Assembly: GCF_963669205.1 (NCBI RefSeq)
Contig: NZ_OY769915.1
Location: 3,446,001-3,510,000 of the forward strand
Length of the DNA: 64,000 bases
DNA from: an uncultured Roseibium sp.
GTDB taxonomy: Bacteria > Pseudomonadota > Alphaproteobacteria > Rhizobiales > Stappiaceae
Direction of reading: 5' to 3'
How positions within the stretch are numbered: position 1 is the stretch's first letter; every line of letters begins with the position of its first letter. The notes under the pieces were generated by a model that was not told the DNA's origin, searched no databases, and saw nothing but the letters and a program-made list of their open reading frames with translations. The translations under genes were made by a program, and so were the position numbers. Positions 42,640-52,364 of this stretch are shown here, one piece after another.

Positions 42640-44061
42640 ATGAGCAGCGGCACCGCGAGCGAACTCGACCCCGTCACCTGGACACGGGAAACCTCGCAGG
42701 AACCGCTTGAGGCGAACGACCTTGCGCTGAAGGCCGTCAGGGACATGATCGAGGCGGGCAGGCGCAACCAGATTGTCGAACTTCTGAAGCGCTGGGATCC
42801 AATCGACGTCATGCAGCTGCTCACCCGTTTGCGGCTGAAACAGGCGCGCAAACTCTTCCAGTGGCTGCCGGCAAACCCTTCGATCAAGGTCGTTGCGGAA
42901 CTCAGGCCCGAGTTCCGGTCGCTCCTGATGGAGGAATCGACCCTCGATCAGTTCCGCGACATTCTTGCCGGACTGGATCCGGAAGACGCGATCGAGATTC
43001 TCAACGAGTTTCCAGATGATGTCGCAGACGAATTGATCGCCCGCCTCCCCGATGTGGAGGACATCGCGACCAGGGGCACCTATGCCGATGATACCGCCGG
43101 CCGAGTCATGGCGCGCAAGTTCGTGTCGCTGCGCGAAGACTGCACGGCCGGCGAAGCCGTCGAGCAGATGCGCGAGGAAGCCGAACGGATCCGCAGGGTC
43201 TTCACTGTCTATGTCACCGATACAGACGGGAAACTCACCGGGACCGTAGAAGTCGGAAAGCTGCTGCTTGCGCAGGATGATATTCTGCTCAGGGACATCA
43301 TGAACCGGGATGTCATTGCCGTATCCACCGATACCGACCAGGAAGAGGTGCTGCGCCTGGCCCGCAAGCGGGACATGCGCACGGTTCCCGTTGTCAGCGG
43401 CGAAGGTCACCTGATCGGACGGATCACACCCAAGCAGCTTACCCGGATTGCGGCGGACGAAGCCAACGAGGATATGCTGCTGATGAGCGGCGTCTCCGGC
43501 GAAGCCCGCTCGGACGACACGGTTTTCCGGATCGTTCGCGGGCGCCTTCCCTGGCTTCTGGCCGGGCTCGTCGGTGCCAGTGTGGCGGCGACCGTCGTTG
43601 GCTCCTATGAAGACCAGTTGGCCGAGGCGGCGATCCTCGCAGCTTTCATTCCCGTGACCATGTCGATGGCCGGAAACGCCGGTCTCCAGGCCTCCGCCGT
43701 TGCCGTTCAGGGGATCGCCACCGGCGCGCTCTGGTCCGGCGATATCGTCTTCCGGCTGTTGAAGGAGTTCTTCGCGGCCCTGATCAATGGTGCCGTTGCC
43801 GGGACCCTGCTGGGTATCCTGGTCCTGGTGGCCTCTCTCATCGTGCCGCTCGAGGCACCGGAACGGCTGGCACTCGCGACATCGCTGTCGCTGCTCTGCG
43901 TCACCACGCTGGCGGCGATGGTCGGGGCGACGGTGCCCATTATTCTGGACAGGATCGGCATCGATCCGGCCATGGCGATCGGTGTCTTCATCACCTCGTC
44001 CAATGACGTTCTCGGCGTCCTGATCTTCTTCCTGATGGCAACCACATTCTACATGGCTTGA
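42640..44061 (+). CDS. Second MgtE-type magnesium/divalent cation transporter
   Basis: A 473-residue MgtE homologue with the same domain order as the gene at 21154: N domain (about 30-140), tandem CBS (about 145-265), and transmembrane C-terminal region (about 300-473). The Mg2+ signature differs slightly: MSMAGNAGLQASAVAVQGIATG instead of MGGNAGTQTM. The end IDPAMAIGVFITSSNDVLG aligns with the pore-terminal helix. It lies 76 bp downstream of Anbu on the same strand. Substrate could be Mg2+ or Co2+. Confidence 0.9.
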   Translation: MSSGTASELDPVTWTRETSQEPLEANDLALKAVRDMIEAGRRNQIVELLKRWDPIDVMQLLTRLRLKQARKLFQWLPANPSIKVVAELRPEFRSLLMEESTLDQFRDILAGLDPEDAIEILNEFPDDVADELIARLPDVEDIATRGTYADDTAGRVMARKFVSLREDCTAGEAVEQMREEAERIRRVFTVYVTDTDGKLTGTVEVGKLLLAQDDILLRDIMNRDVIAVSTDTDQEEVLRLARKRDMRTVPVVSGEGHLIGRITPKQLTRIAADEANEDMLLMSGVSGEARSDDTVFRIVRGRLPWLLAGLVGASVAATVVGSYEDQLAEAAILAAFIPVTMSMAGNAGLQASAVAVQGIATGALWSGDIVFRLLKEFFAALINGAVAGTLLGILVLVASLIVPLEAPERLALATSLSLLCVTTLAAMVGATVPIILDRIGIDPAMAIGVFITSSNDVLGVLIFFLMATTFYMA

Positions 44062-44148
44062 AGCTCAGGCCGCCACCCGGATGTCCAGCCTCCGGATCGA
44101 CTGCTATCCACCACCGCTGCAACGGCAGACAATCACTATCCCGAACCG

Positions 44149-44922
44149 TCAGGTGGTTTGCAGGATCAGAACCGCCGCATCGAACTCGGTGCGCTTGTAG
44201 GCGCGGGTCTGCGCGGCTTCCACATCCTCGCCCCAGCGTTCGATATTGTGGTCCTCTTCCACATGCGCCGCGGTCCAGGCCGCATCCGCATCAAGCTTGC
44301 CCTCGCGCAGTCCAAGCGCGAGAAGTGCCGAACCCGTCAGGCTGGTGATCGTGTGAAGCGCGGCAAGTCGCAGCGCCGTTTCCCCCGCGAGGCGGTCCTT
44401 GTAGGATGCTAGAAGGGCATCCGGCTGGGCGGCGTGTATCACGCCTTCAATCAGGACAAATCTGCCCCCCAGAAGATCACCCGCCCAATCGACGACCGGG
44501 TCCCAAAGCGCCCGCTGCGTGTCGACTAGGCTCTGAGGATCATCGGCGCGATAACAAAGGGCATCGTTTCCGGCAAAGCTGACAATGTCGTCCAGCACTT
44601 CCGCCGCCCGCACGCTTACCGCGTCCAGCGCGGAATTGGTAATCCTGGTGAGCGGCATCGTCGCCGGGTTGATTTCCTTTTCCTGGGCGTCCCATTCAGC
44701 GGATACGGAGGACGCCAGCTTTTCGTTCGGCAGGGAAAGCGCCGACTTGCCGGGTGTTTTCACCTGTCTTCCGTCGAGATGGATGACATAGCCGTCATCC
44801 GTTTCTGCGTAGGAGGCCTCCTTGTAGAAGCGCTTCGGCAGTTCTCGTTTCGAAAGTTCACGCGCACGCTGCTCGGGATCTTTGGCCATCTCTTCATGCA
44901 GCGTGTCAAGAAAGTCACGCAT
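44149..44922 (-). CDS. ATP12 family F1-ATPase assembly chaperone
   Basis: A 257-residue homologue of mitochondrial ATP12, which binds the F1 alpha subunit. Landmarks are LPKRFYKEASYAE, DGYVIHLDGRQVKTPGKSALSLP, PLTRITNSALDAV and HVEEDHNIERWGEDVEAAQ. Restricted largely to alphaproteobacteria and mitochondria. Its ATG overlaps the stop of the HAD gene by one base, so the two are coupled. Confidence 0.93.
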   Translation of the reverse strand: MRDFLDTLHEEMAKDPEQRARELSKRELPKRFYKEASYAETDDGYVIHLDGRQVKTPGKSALSLPNEKLASSVSAEWDAQEKEINPATMPLTRITNSALDAVSVRAAEVLDDIVSFAGNDALCYRADDPQSLVDTQRALWDPVVDWAGDLLGGRFVLIEGVIHAAQPDALLASYKDRLAGETALRLAALHTITSLTGSALLALGLREGKLDADAAWTAAHVEEDHNIERWGEDVEAAQTRAYKRTEFDAAVLILQTT

Positions 44923-45602
44923 CAGACTGTTTCCTTGTCAAATTTTAGAACTTCGGCCAACGCATTATCCAGGTCTTCGAAACCGTGAATGATCCTGTCG
45001 GCGCCCTCCTCGGCGAGCCTGGAATGATCATGATATCCCCATGTCACGCCGATTGTCCCTATGCCGGCCGATTTGGCCATGGCCATGTCAAATGCGGTGT
45101 CTCCGATCATGACTGACCTCTCAGGCAACACGCCCGTTTCCGCGAGGGCCCGTTCGATCATGTCGGGATGCGGTTTGGAGGGAGACGTGTCAGCGGTCTG
45201 GATCGTCGCGAATTTTCCGCGGAGGCCGTGCGTGTCCTGCATGTGTTTGACGCCGCGCAGGGCTTTGCCGGTCGCGATACCGAGCAGAAACGCGTCCCGC
45301 GCATGCAGTCGTTCAATGGCTTCCCGTGCACCGGGATAGAGCGGATCAATTTCCAGCCCCTCTGCGCGCCGCGCCCACTTGGCCTGCCGGTAGGCCTCCG
45401 CCATCGCGGGCACCTTCTCACGATGCGCCTCGCCGACAAGATCAGAAAACGCCTCTTCCAGAGACCTGCCCACGATGGACAGCGCCGTCTTGCGGTCCGG
45501 CATGGGCAATCCGACGGCTTCGAACCCTACCTGAAGTCCATGAAAAATGGTGTTCTGACTGTCGACCAGCGTGCCGTCGACATCGAAGATGATCAGATAC
45601 AT
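44922..45602 (-). CDS. HAD family phosphatase
   Basis: A 226-residue HAD protein of the phosphoglycolate phosphatase-like group: motif I IIFDVDGTLVDSQ, motif II IATGKALRGV, motif III SKPHPDM and IV MIGDTAFDMAMAKSAG. It is coupled to the ATP12 gene. In related genomes an RluA-type gene often stands next to this pair; here it is at 47984, separated by three genes. Substrate unknown. Confidence 0.9.
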   Translation of the reverse strand: MYLIIFDVDGTLVDSQNTIFHGLQVGFEAVGLPMPDRKTALSIVGRSLEEAFSDLVGEAHREKVPAMAEAYRQAKWARRAEGLEIDPLYPGAREAIERLHARDAFLLGIATGKALRGVKHMQDTHGLRGKFATIQTADTSPSKPHPDMIERALAETGVLPERSVMIGDTAFDMAMAKSAGIGTIGVTWGYHDHSRLAEEGADRIIHGFEDLDNALAEVLKFDKETV

Positions 45603-46023
45603 GAGGAAACCTGCGCCTGTTCAGCCAAGGCCCGCATGTGCAGGGTTTTCCGGTCCGGGTCAAGGGTCATTTCTTGGGTCGCGATGCCTGCCGGCCCTTT
45701 CCTCGTTTCCACGCAAAGATGGTCAATTGGCGGAACGGCCAGAGCGCTGGCAGGGCCCCGCGCCCGCGCCTGCGCTCCGGCAGGCCCTTACCGGGTCGAA
45801 CGTTTGGAGCCGATGTGCCTGAAATTTGCCGTTTTCTGGTGGTTTTCGGAGCCCGCTCGACCCGCAAGGTTCTGTTAACCATGTTCGTAAACCGTCCGGT
45901 TACCATACCTGCGGATACTCGTGCAGGTGGTTGGACGCAATCGTTTGGGACAGGTTGTCACCAAATCCGGACAGTTTTGGATCGCAGTGTCATCGCTGCG
46001 GCGCGTGGGATGGTATTGCCGGA
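45603..46023. other. Intergenic region between HAD phosphatase and DUF2778 genes
   Basis: 421 bp with no supported gene and very high G+C around 45720-45790. A minus-strand frame of 79 codons (45667-45906) is open but rejected. Promoters of both flanking divergent genes must lie here. Confidence 0.4.
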
Positions 46024-47166
46024 ATGCAAGAGATCGAACAGCAGAAACCCTCGGGGCTCCAGAAAGAAAAGACAAGGCGGAAGTTTCCGCTGCGCTCATT
46101 CGGCGTCGCCGCCGTCCTGGCGGCAACTGCCGTCACAGTGACCATCAACGGTCCAACTCTTTTCTCCTCCTCCGATCGCACCGGCGACTTCGGTTCCGAT
46201 CAGAAGGTTCTCGCACTTGCCGTTCCGGCGGTGCCGGATCTGGCCGCACGGCAATCGGCAGCGTCTGACGCCCCGACTTCGAGCAAGGGTCCGGAAACAG
46301 GCAATGACCTTAATGCCGGCAATATCGCAGAGCCGTCCATACCCGCACATGGTCTGATGTTCTCGAACACGGCAGCGGTGCTGCAGACAGAGCGCGTGAA
46401 GAAAGTCGCGAAATTCAAGCTAGCGGCCAAGCTCGCCCATCTCAGGTTTGCCCAGCATCTGGCCATTGCGCGCGCGGAGCGCGTCGAAGCGGCGGCACGG
46501 TTAGCCCTCGCACAGCCGGCACCTGTTGCAGCGGTCGCAACGGTGCGTGTACCGGGCGTCAAACCGCAGCCGCCCGCACGTTCGGTGGCGGTGCGGACCC
46601 AACCGGATGCAGAGGTCTCACAAGCCCCGGCCCCCATTCTCGCCTATGCCACACCCGGTGTTCCCGAGGAAGAGAGCAAGAGCGGCTTCGGCGGACTGGG
46701 CAAGATCTTCAACGGTCTGAAGGGCGGTCTTCCGGGCCGCGGAAGCGGCATTGCCGTCTACGACATAAGTGCCGCCGTCGTGCACATGCCGGACGGAACC
46801 AAGCTTGAGGCTCACTCGGGCATCGGTCACCGGAAGGACAATCCGAAATACGCGCATGTCAGGAACCTTGGACCAACCCCACCCAATATCTACGACCTGA
46901 GAATGCGCGAACGCCGTTTCCACGGTGTCGAGGCCATCCGCATGCTGCCGAGGGATCTGGCCGCGATGAAGGGGCGCGACGGCATGCTGGCGCACAGCCC
47001 CCTGCTCCGCCGCTCCAATGGCTCCCATGGCTGTGTCGCCTTCAAGGACTACAACAAGTTCCTGAAAGCCTTCAAAGCCGGCAAGGTGAAGAAGATCATC
47101 GTGGTCCCCTCGATGCAGAAACTGCCGACATACATGGCAAAGCTCAATCGTGGCACTGATGCTTAG
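46024..47166 (+). CDS. DUF2778 (Tlde1-like L,D-transpeptidase fold) protein with long N-terminal region
   Basis: A 380-residue protein with an N-terminal membrane segment (about residues 24-42), an Ala/Lys/Pro-rich region of about 200 residues, and a C-terminal DUF2778 domain. The conserved block MRERRFHGVEAIRMLPRDL, followed by GRDGMLAHSPLLRRSNGSHGCVAFKDY, contains the catalytic His and Cys (SHGC) of L,D-transpeptidase-like enzymes. Relatives include the Tlde1 T6SS toxin, but no secretion genes are near. It may modify the cell's own peptidoglycan. The start is the ATG at 46024; a longer frame reaches 45826 but is not convincing. Confidence 0.85.
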   Translation: MQEIEQQKPSGLQKEKTRRKFPLRSFGVAAVLAATAVTVTINGPTLFSSSDRTGDFGSDQKVLALAVPAVPDLAARQSAASDAPTSSKGPETGNDLNAGNIAEPSIPAHGLMFSNTAAVLQTERVKKVAKFKLAAKLAHLRFAQHLAIARAERVEAAARLALAQPAPVAAVATVRVPGVKPQPPARSVAVRTQPDAEVSQAPAPILAYATPGVPEEESKSGFGGLGKIFNGLKGGLPGRGSGIAVYDISAAVVHMPDGTKLEAHSGIGHRKDNPKYAHVRNLGPTPPNIYDLRMRERRFHGVEAIRMLPRDLAAMKGRDGMLAHSPLLRRSNGSHGCVAFKDYNKFLKAFKAGKVKKIIVVPSMQKLPTYMAKLNRGTDA

Positions 47167-47236
47167 GCCCCAGAGACGGCTTGCTCTCATGCAGTAGATT
47201 GGCTAAAGACACCGAAGTCCCGTCCGGAGCTTTTCC

Positions 47237-47407
47237 TTGACCAAGATACTGGCCGTCTTCCTGATCCTGATTGCCGCCATCCAGGTGATCAAACCGCTCG
47301 GCTGGCCGGGTCTCAAGAAACGTTCCGATGCCTGGAAATTCGTCGCCGGGGTTGTCGCAGTAACGGTCGTGTCCGTCATCGTCAGCGCTCTGTTCCAGGG
47401 TCTTTAG
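47237..47407 (+). CDS. Small membrane protein (56 aa), TTG start
   Basis: A 56-residue protein: TTG start (read as Met) with GGAG seven bases upstream, sequence TKILAVFLILIAAIQVIKPL then GWPGLKKRSDAWKFVAGVV. Two hydrophobic segments (residues 4-18 and 36-53) are separated by a basic loop, so a hairpin membrane protein is likely. The pattern of hydrophobic segment, KPLGxPGLKKR, hydrophobic segment occurs in other rhizobia to my recollection. Too short for many ORF cut-offs. Confidence 0.6.
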   Translation: MTKILAVFLILIAAIQVIKPLGWPGLKKRSDAWKFVAGVVAVTVVSVIVSALFQGL

Positions 47408-47465
47408 GTCCGCGGGGAAGTGCCATCCTCGCAAGCAGGTTGAATTCCTCCAAAGGCAGCGACAC

Positions 47466-47954
47466 ATGGGCGACCAAGCCACCCTTCACCTGATCTGCGG
47501 CAAGATTGCCGCCGGCAAATCGACGCTGGCACGCCGCCTCGCGGACGCACCGGACACGATCCTGATCCGGGAAGATTTCTGGCTGTCCGAACTATACGGC
47601 GACCAGATGCAGACCCTCGCCGACTATGTGAAGTTTTCAGAGAAGCTGCGCACAACGCTGGAGCCGCATATCGTCGATCTTCTGCGGGCCGGGCTTTCCG
47701 TCGTTCTCGACTTTCCGGCAAACACGATCGAGCACCGGCTGTGGATGCGGCGGGTGTTCGAAGCGGCAGGCAGCCAGCACCAGCTTCACCTCATTGAGGT
47801 CAGCGACGATGTCTGCAAACAGCGGCTGAGAGAGCGCAATGCGTCCGGCGAACATGAATTCCAAGTGTCCGACAAACAGTTCGAGCGCGTCAACAGGCAC
47901 TACCTGCCTCCAACCGAGGCGGAGGGTTTCACGATCCGCGTACACGCGTCATGA
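47466..47954 (+). CDS. P-loop kinase-like protein
   Basis: A 162-residue ATP-binding protein: Walker A is CGKIAAGKSTLARRL, followed by a Walker-B-like strand SVVLDFPANT and a lid with Arg residues (RRVFEAAG, CKQRLRERN). It resembles small predicted kinases grouped with the zeta-toxin/AAA-type kinases, but no antitoxin gene is adjacent. It lies 58 bp after the small membrane protein gene on the same strand. Confidence 0.75.
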   Translation: MGDQATLHLICGKIAAGKSTLARRLADAPDTILIREDFWLSELYGDQMQTLADYVKFSEKLRTTLEPHIVDLLRAGLSVVLDFPANTIEHRLWMRRVFEAAGSQHQLHLIEVSDDVCKQRLRERNASGEHEFQVSDKQFERVNRHYLPPTEAEGFTIRVHAS

Positions 47955-47983
47955 AAAAGTTGATCAACTGATCGATCCGACTT

Positions 47984-49003
47984 TCACCGCCTGATCAGCG
48001 TCTCGTCGGGATCATCAGCTTCCGGATCGTAATCGCCGACATCGAAACCGAGCAGGTTCCAGGTCTGCTGCATGTGCGGCGGCAGCGGTGCGGAGACGTC
48101 GATCATGCCGTGACCCGACGGGTGCGGAATGACGATGCGCCGTGCCAGCAGATGCAGCCGGTTCTGGATACCGCCGGGCAGTTCCCAGTTCTCGATATTG
48201 AAATACTTGTCGTCGCCGATGATCGGATTGCCGATATGGGCGGCATGCGCCCTGAGCTGGTGCGTTCGCCCCGTGACGGGTTTCATGGTGACCCAGGAGA
48301 GTTTCTGGGCTGACTGCTCGAACACGGAATAGAGCGAAACCGCGTGTTGGGCATCGTCGTCTCCCTGCCGGGTCACCCGCATCCGTTCTTCGCCTTCGTC
48401 GCGCGCCAGAAAGGTTGAAATGCGCCCCTGCTTCGGCTTGGGAACGCCTGCAAGCATGGTCCAGTAGATCTTGCGCGTGTTGCGATGCCGGAAGGCCTTG
48501 GTCAGTTCCTGCGCCGCCTGCCGCGTCCGCGCAACAAGAATGATCCCGGACGTTTCCCGGTCCAGGCGGTGCACCAGACGCGGCTTGTTGCCCTTGCGGT
48601 CGGTATACGCTTCCAGCATTCCGTCAAGATGGCGCTTGAGACCGGAGCCGCCCTGCACGGCTAGACCGGCTGGCTTGTTGAGCACCATCACCTGATTGTC
48701 CTCGAAAAGCAGCATCTCCTCGATGGCTTTCCGGTCATCGGCAATCAGTTTCGTGGATTTGGGCTTGGCATTCTTGCGGTCGTCCGCCGGAAGGTCCACG
48801 CCGAGTGGCGGGATCCGCACCATCTGTCCCTTGGCGATGCGTGTGCTTGCATCCGCCCGCTTGCCGTCGATGCGGACCTGGCCGGTGCGCAGCAGTTTCT
48901 GCAGACGGCCGAAGCCAAGGCCCGGATAGTGGGTCTTGAACCAACGGTCGAGGCGCATGCCCGCTTCGTCGGCGGTCACTTTTTTCTGTTCAATTGCGGA
49001 CAT
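47984..49003 (-). CDS. RluA family pseudouridine synthase (RluC-like)
   Basis: A 339-residue rRNA pseudouridine synthase. N-terminal S4 RNA-binding domain (about 10-75, RLDRWFKTHYPGLGFGRLQKLLRTG), linker, and RluA catalytic domain with the signature PRLVHRLDRETSGI whose Asp is the nucleophile, plus GRTHQLRAHAAHIGNPI. Sequence favours RluC (23S rRNA positions 955/2504/2580 in E. coli numbering), but RluD-like specificity cannot be excluded. Convergent with the P-loop kinase gene (29 bp between stops). Confidence 0.9.
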   Translation of the reverse strand: MSAIEQKKVTADEAGMRLDRWFKTHYPGLGFGRLQKLLRTGQVRIDGKRADASTRIAKGQMVRIPPLGVDLPADDRKNAKPKSTKLIADDRKAIEEMLLFEDNQVMVLNKPAGLAVQGGSGLKRHLDGMLEAYTDRKGNKPRLVHRLDRETSGIILVARTRQAAQELTKAFRHRNTRKIYWTMLAGVPKPKQGRISTFLARDEGEERMRVTRQGDDDAQHAVSLYSVFEQSAQKLSWVTMKPVTGRTHQLRAHAAHIGNPIIGDDKYFNIENWELPGGIQNRLHLLARRIVIPHPSGHGMIDVSAPLPPHMQQTWNLLGFDVGDYDPEADDPDETLIRR

Positions 49004-49121
49004 CTTGTTCTCGGAACCGTTGGCGGTCCGGCGGGACCACTGTCAACCAGAGCGTTTCACGCCCCGGGCGGAATTCGTTTCGCTGCGTATAGGCGCAATC
49101 CGGGAGAATTGGAAGGGAAAC

Positions 49122-49504
49122 TTAGGAAACCACCTGACGCGCGATGGCAAGGCCGCCGAACACCGCGGCGATGGACAGCAGCACCGAGGCCACCACATAG
49201 ACCATCGCCAGAAACGTGTCGCCACGTTCCCACAGAACCGATGTATCGAGCGAGAAGGCGGAGAAGGTTGTGAACCCGCCAAGAACACCGGTCGCGACGA
49301 AATACCGGACCGTCTGGACATGCTGAAAATCGACTTCACGAGCCAGCCGATCAGAAGCCCCATCACGAGGGACCCGACAACGTTGACGGTCAGCGTGCCG
49401 ACGGGAAATCCGGTTCCGAACAGACGCAGGCTGGCAAGGGCCACGAGGTGCCTTGCCCCTGCCCCGAACGCTCCGCCCAGCATCACAAGAAGAAGATGTT
49501 TCAA
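49122..49504 (-). pseudogene. crcB: crcB (fluoride channel), frameshifted
   Basis: CrcB/Fluc channels are about 125 residues. The start MKHLLLVMLGGAFGAGARHLVALASL to GSLVMGLLIGWLVKS is in one frame (TTG start at 49504); the rest, from QTVRYFVATGVLGGFTTFSAFSLDTS to the stop at 49122, is in another. The break is near 49325, around ATTTTCAGCATG, and needs a one-base shift. Fluoride pore residues GGFTTFSAFSLD are intact in the second part. Either a real frameshift mutation or a sequencing error; no canonical slippery heptamer is visible. Confidence 0.85.
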
Positions 49505-49672
49505 GGTCTTCCCGACTTCGTCCGATTTCCCTGGCTAAGGCGCGTAGCACGCAGCTTCGTTTTCGTAAAGCTATCCGATCGCGCGTCAATGGAAGACAAG
49601 GTGATGCAGACCATGACCGCACGGGGTTTTACGGGCTTGGCCAACGCAAAATCAGGTTTGCCGCACAAAGGC

Positions 49673-52063
49673 TCAAACCTCTTCCGCCACATGCGCAAAA
49701 TCGGGATAGATTGACCGGATCAGATCATCGACGCGTTCGATCTCGTCGGGGATCGCCTGAAGCTTGTCCCGTTCTTCTTCCAGGATCGCCAGAAAGATCT
49801 GGGCCCGTGCCTGGTTGACCTGGGGCTGGGGCAGCGTTGTCGCCCCTGCTGCGGACAGGACGATACTAACCAGCCTGTCGGCTGCATTGAGGCGGCCCCA
49901 GAGATAGTCGTGTTCACGCCAGCTTCTGTTGAAGAACGCACCGAAGGAATTGAGCGCCTTGCCCTTGAGCTCGAAACCTTCCGTGTAGAGGCTCGCGGCG
50001 TCTCTTGGGCTGATGCGATCCACGAGGATTTCGGTCACCTCCGAAAAGTCGTTCCGTTGCAGCACCGGGAACGTGATCAGGTCGTAGAAACCGAAGCCGA
50101 CATAAGACCTCAGCAGGGACATATGCCGGTCCTTGTCGAGAAGCTCGCGCGCGGTTTCCGCGAACAATTCGTCATGAAGCCGGTCAAGGTCGACAAGACC
50201 CATCATTTTCGTCAGGTTGGCGAGAAGTGGCTCGACATGCGCTTCCAGATCGCACTGGCCGGACGCGCTTGCGGCAAGAAACGCCTCGGACACCTCTTTG
50301 CTTTTCCCGCCGAAAAACGTCTCCGTCCAACGCCAGCCAAGGTGATCGATCTGCTCGTAGAGAAGCCCCTTCAGATGGTCCAGCGCGCCTGCATCCGGCG
50401 CCGGCAGCGACGATGCGGTTCCGGGCTGGTAAAACCCGTTGAGTTTCCGGATGGCAAAGCGCAGTCGGCGAATGCGGTAGTCGACATCGAGGCCGCGCAG
50501 CAACGAAATAATATGCGGATCTGTTCGTCCGAGGCCATCCTTGCTTTCGGTCGCAAGCCGGTTGAAATGGTTTGAAAACACGGAAAGAGCGGCCTCCTCC
50601 CGCGCCTGGAGATCAACGGCGCAGGACAGCCTGTTCGTCAGCCCGGCCAACCGTTCGGCAAGCGCGTGCAGTTTGAGAGACTGGTAGTTCAGAAAGGCAA
50701 AGCCGGCCTGTTCGAAAGCCGTGTTTGTCGCATCGCGACGGCACTTGGACAGGACATCGGCGGTGATCGCACGCCATGTCGGCAGGAGCCTGGACACCGC
50801 CTGTTCGACAACCGGGCCGGTCGCATCGATCAACTGGGCCAGCCAGCGGCTGCGCCGGTTGTTCTGTTCCAGTTCCTTCAGGTCGTCACCGATCGGCTCA
50901 TTTCTGGGTATATGCGCGAGCGAGGCCAGGATCACCCTGAAGAATCCGGGAAGCTCCATCGGCCTGTCGCCACCTTCGCTCATGTCGACCGGAGCCGGAT
51001 CCACATAGATCAGCCGTCTTGCCACTTCGCGGGCCGCGGGCCGCTCTTCAATCACCTCGATCACGGGTGCAAACGGCTTGTTCATGACGACGCTGCCGTC
51101 GACAAAACAATGCTGCGCCGTGCGGTCGGGCGTCAGGCAGAGTTCCCGGCTCAGGAACGTGTCGCGTTCCGGCCAGTCAAAGTCGTGCATCGCAAGCGCG
51201 CGATCCATTTCGGCGACCGTTGCAGGCGGGAATGCGCCTGGAAACGATGAAGTTGCCCGGGCCGTGAAGACCAGCTCGGGAATGTTGTCGGCATCGAACT
51301 GGCTGTCGACATGCCCTTTTGTGCGGTGAACCGCGTGAAACTTCAGGATACGCCGGTGATCCCACTCTTCGACAAAAGCCGGATCGTCGAGCAGGATCCG
51401 CCGCTTGATCCCGTTGTAGTCGGTGATCGTGACAAACAGGTCCAGCGTTTGTCCGCGCGGAATGAGTGTCCGGTCGGCGGTGTTTCCATTCTCCATCTTG
51501 CGGCAGGCGTCAAGCATCCAGCCGATGAAACGCTCACCTGAAAAGGGTGGTGAAAACCATCTCGCCTGCATGAATTGCCGCAGCTTGTCCCGTGTCTCGT
51601 CATTCTTGATCTGCTTGTCGAGGCGCGCGGAAATGAGCTGGTCGAGAACAGGTGAGATCGAGAGTTTCAGATAGCGCGACAAGCCGGACTGGGGCCGCGA
51701 CAGCCGTGTCACGTCCGCATTTTCCAGCCACATCTCGCTGTGGCTCTCCAACGGCAGGTCATGCGCAATGGCGCGTGCGAGCATGATGCCGTTGACGCCC
51801 CCGGCCGAAGCGCCGGCGATCGCGTCGACGACAACACGGATATCGGCAACGCCGGAAAGCAGGTCGAGCAGGTTCTGGTAGGCACACTGGACAGGCTGCA
51901 GTTCACGGACGCCTGCCGGTTCGGCCGTGCCGCCATTGCGGTCCAGCCGGAAGCTTGATGCGCGCACGAGGTTCAGGATTTCCCGGCTCACCCCGTGCAT
52001 GTAGATGGCGAGCGAAACACCGCCATAAAGCACGAGAGCGAGTCTGAGTTCGATTTCCTTCAT
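49673..52063 (-). CDS. Patatin-like phospholipase/lipase with DUF3376
   Basis: A 796-residue patatin-family enzyme. The N-terminal oxyanion sequence LALVLYGGVSLAIYMHGVSREI, nucleophile Ser86 in GASAGGVNG and catalytic Asp in CFVDGSVVMNKP form the dyad. The central and C-terminal parts (about 340-790) are helical and match DUF3376. No signal peptide, so a cytoplasmic lipase or phospholipase is likely. Alphaproteobacterial copies are typically of this length. Stands alone. Confidence 0.9.
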   Translation of the reverse strand: MKEIELRLALVLYGGVSLAIYMHGVSREILNLVRASSFRLDRNGGTAEPAGVRELQPVQCAYQNLLDLLSGVADIRVVVDAIAGASAGGVNGIMLARAIAHDLPLESHSEMWLENADVTRLSRPQSGLSRYLKLSISPVLDQLISARLDKQIKNDETRDKLRQFMQARWFSPPFSGERFIGWMLDACRKMENGNTADRTLIPRGQTLDLFVTITDYNGIKRRILLDDPAFVEEWDHRRILKFHAVHRTKGHVDSQFDADNIPELVFTARATSSFPGAFPPATVAEMDRALAMHDFDWPERDTFLSRELCLTPDRTAQHCFVDGSVVMNKPFAPVIEVIEERPAAREVARRLIYVDPAPVDMSEGGDRPMELPGFFRVILASLAHIPRNEPIGDDLKELEQNNRRSRWLAQLIDATGPVVEQAVSRLLPTWRAITADVLSKCRRDATNTAFEQAGFAFLNYQSLKLHALAERLAGLTNRLSCAVDLQAREEAALSVFSNHFNRLATESKDGLGRTDPHIISLLRGLDVDYRIRRLRFAIRKLNGFYQPGTASSLPAPDAGALDHLKGLLYEQIDHLGWRWTETFFGGKSKEVSEAFLAASASGQCDLEAHVEPLLANLTKMMGLVDLDRLHDELFAETARELLDKDRHMSLLRSYVGFGFYDLITFPVLQRNDFSEVTEILVDRISPRDAASLYTEGFELKGKALNSFGAFFNRSWREHDYLWGRLNAADRLVSIVLSAAGATTLPQPQVNQARAQIFLAILEEERDKLQAIPDEIERVDDLIRSIYPDFAHVAEEV

Positions 52064-52364
52064 GGAACTGCCAACCGGATTGTTACAGACGGTCTATCAG
52101 AAAAGAATTGCCATATTCCTTAGATGGCGATGAAACGGTCCAAATAAAGCAAATCACGAATACGCGGCGATCATACCTGATCACGCCTGCGCGTGGAAAA
52201 TGTGTAGCGGCATTTTCTGTTCCGTTGCCTGGACCGTTCAAGTCCCGAACGCACGTGACCGAGACGCTGCGCTTTGGATAGGAGTTGCATTTGTACCATC
52301 AAGTGCTCCCGCATGATCCAAAAGGGCACTACAATCCCAGTTTCCACACAGGAGGACATCGGCC
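52064..52364. other. Intergenic region between patatin and SnoaL-like genes
   Basis: 301 bp of moderately A/T-rich sequence with no supported gene. AGGAGG at 52350-52355 is the ribosome-binding site of the downstream gene. No repeat or RNA recognised. Confidence 0.4.

Noticed and set aside
45667..45906. 79-codon basic frame on the minus strand
   Set aside because: No ribosome-binding site and Arg-rich composition explained by the very GC-rich sequence.
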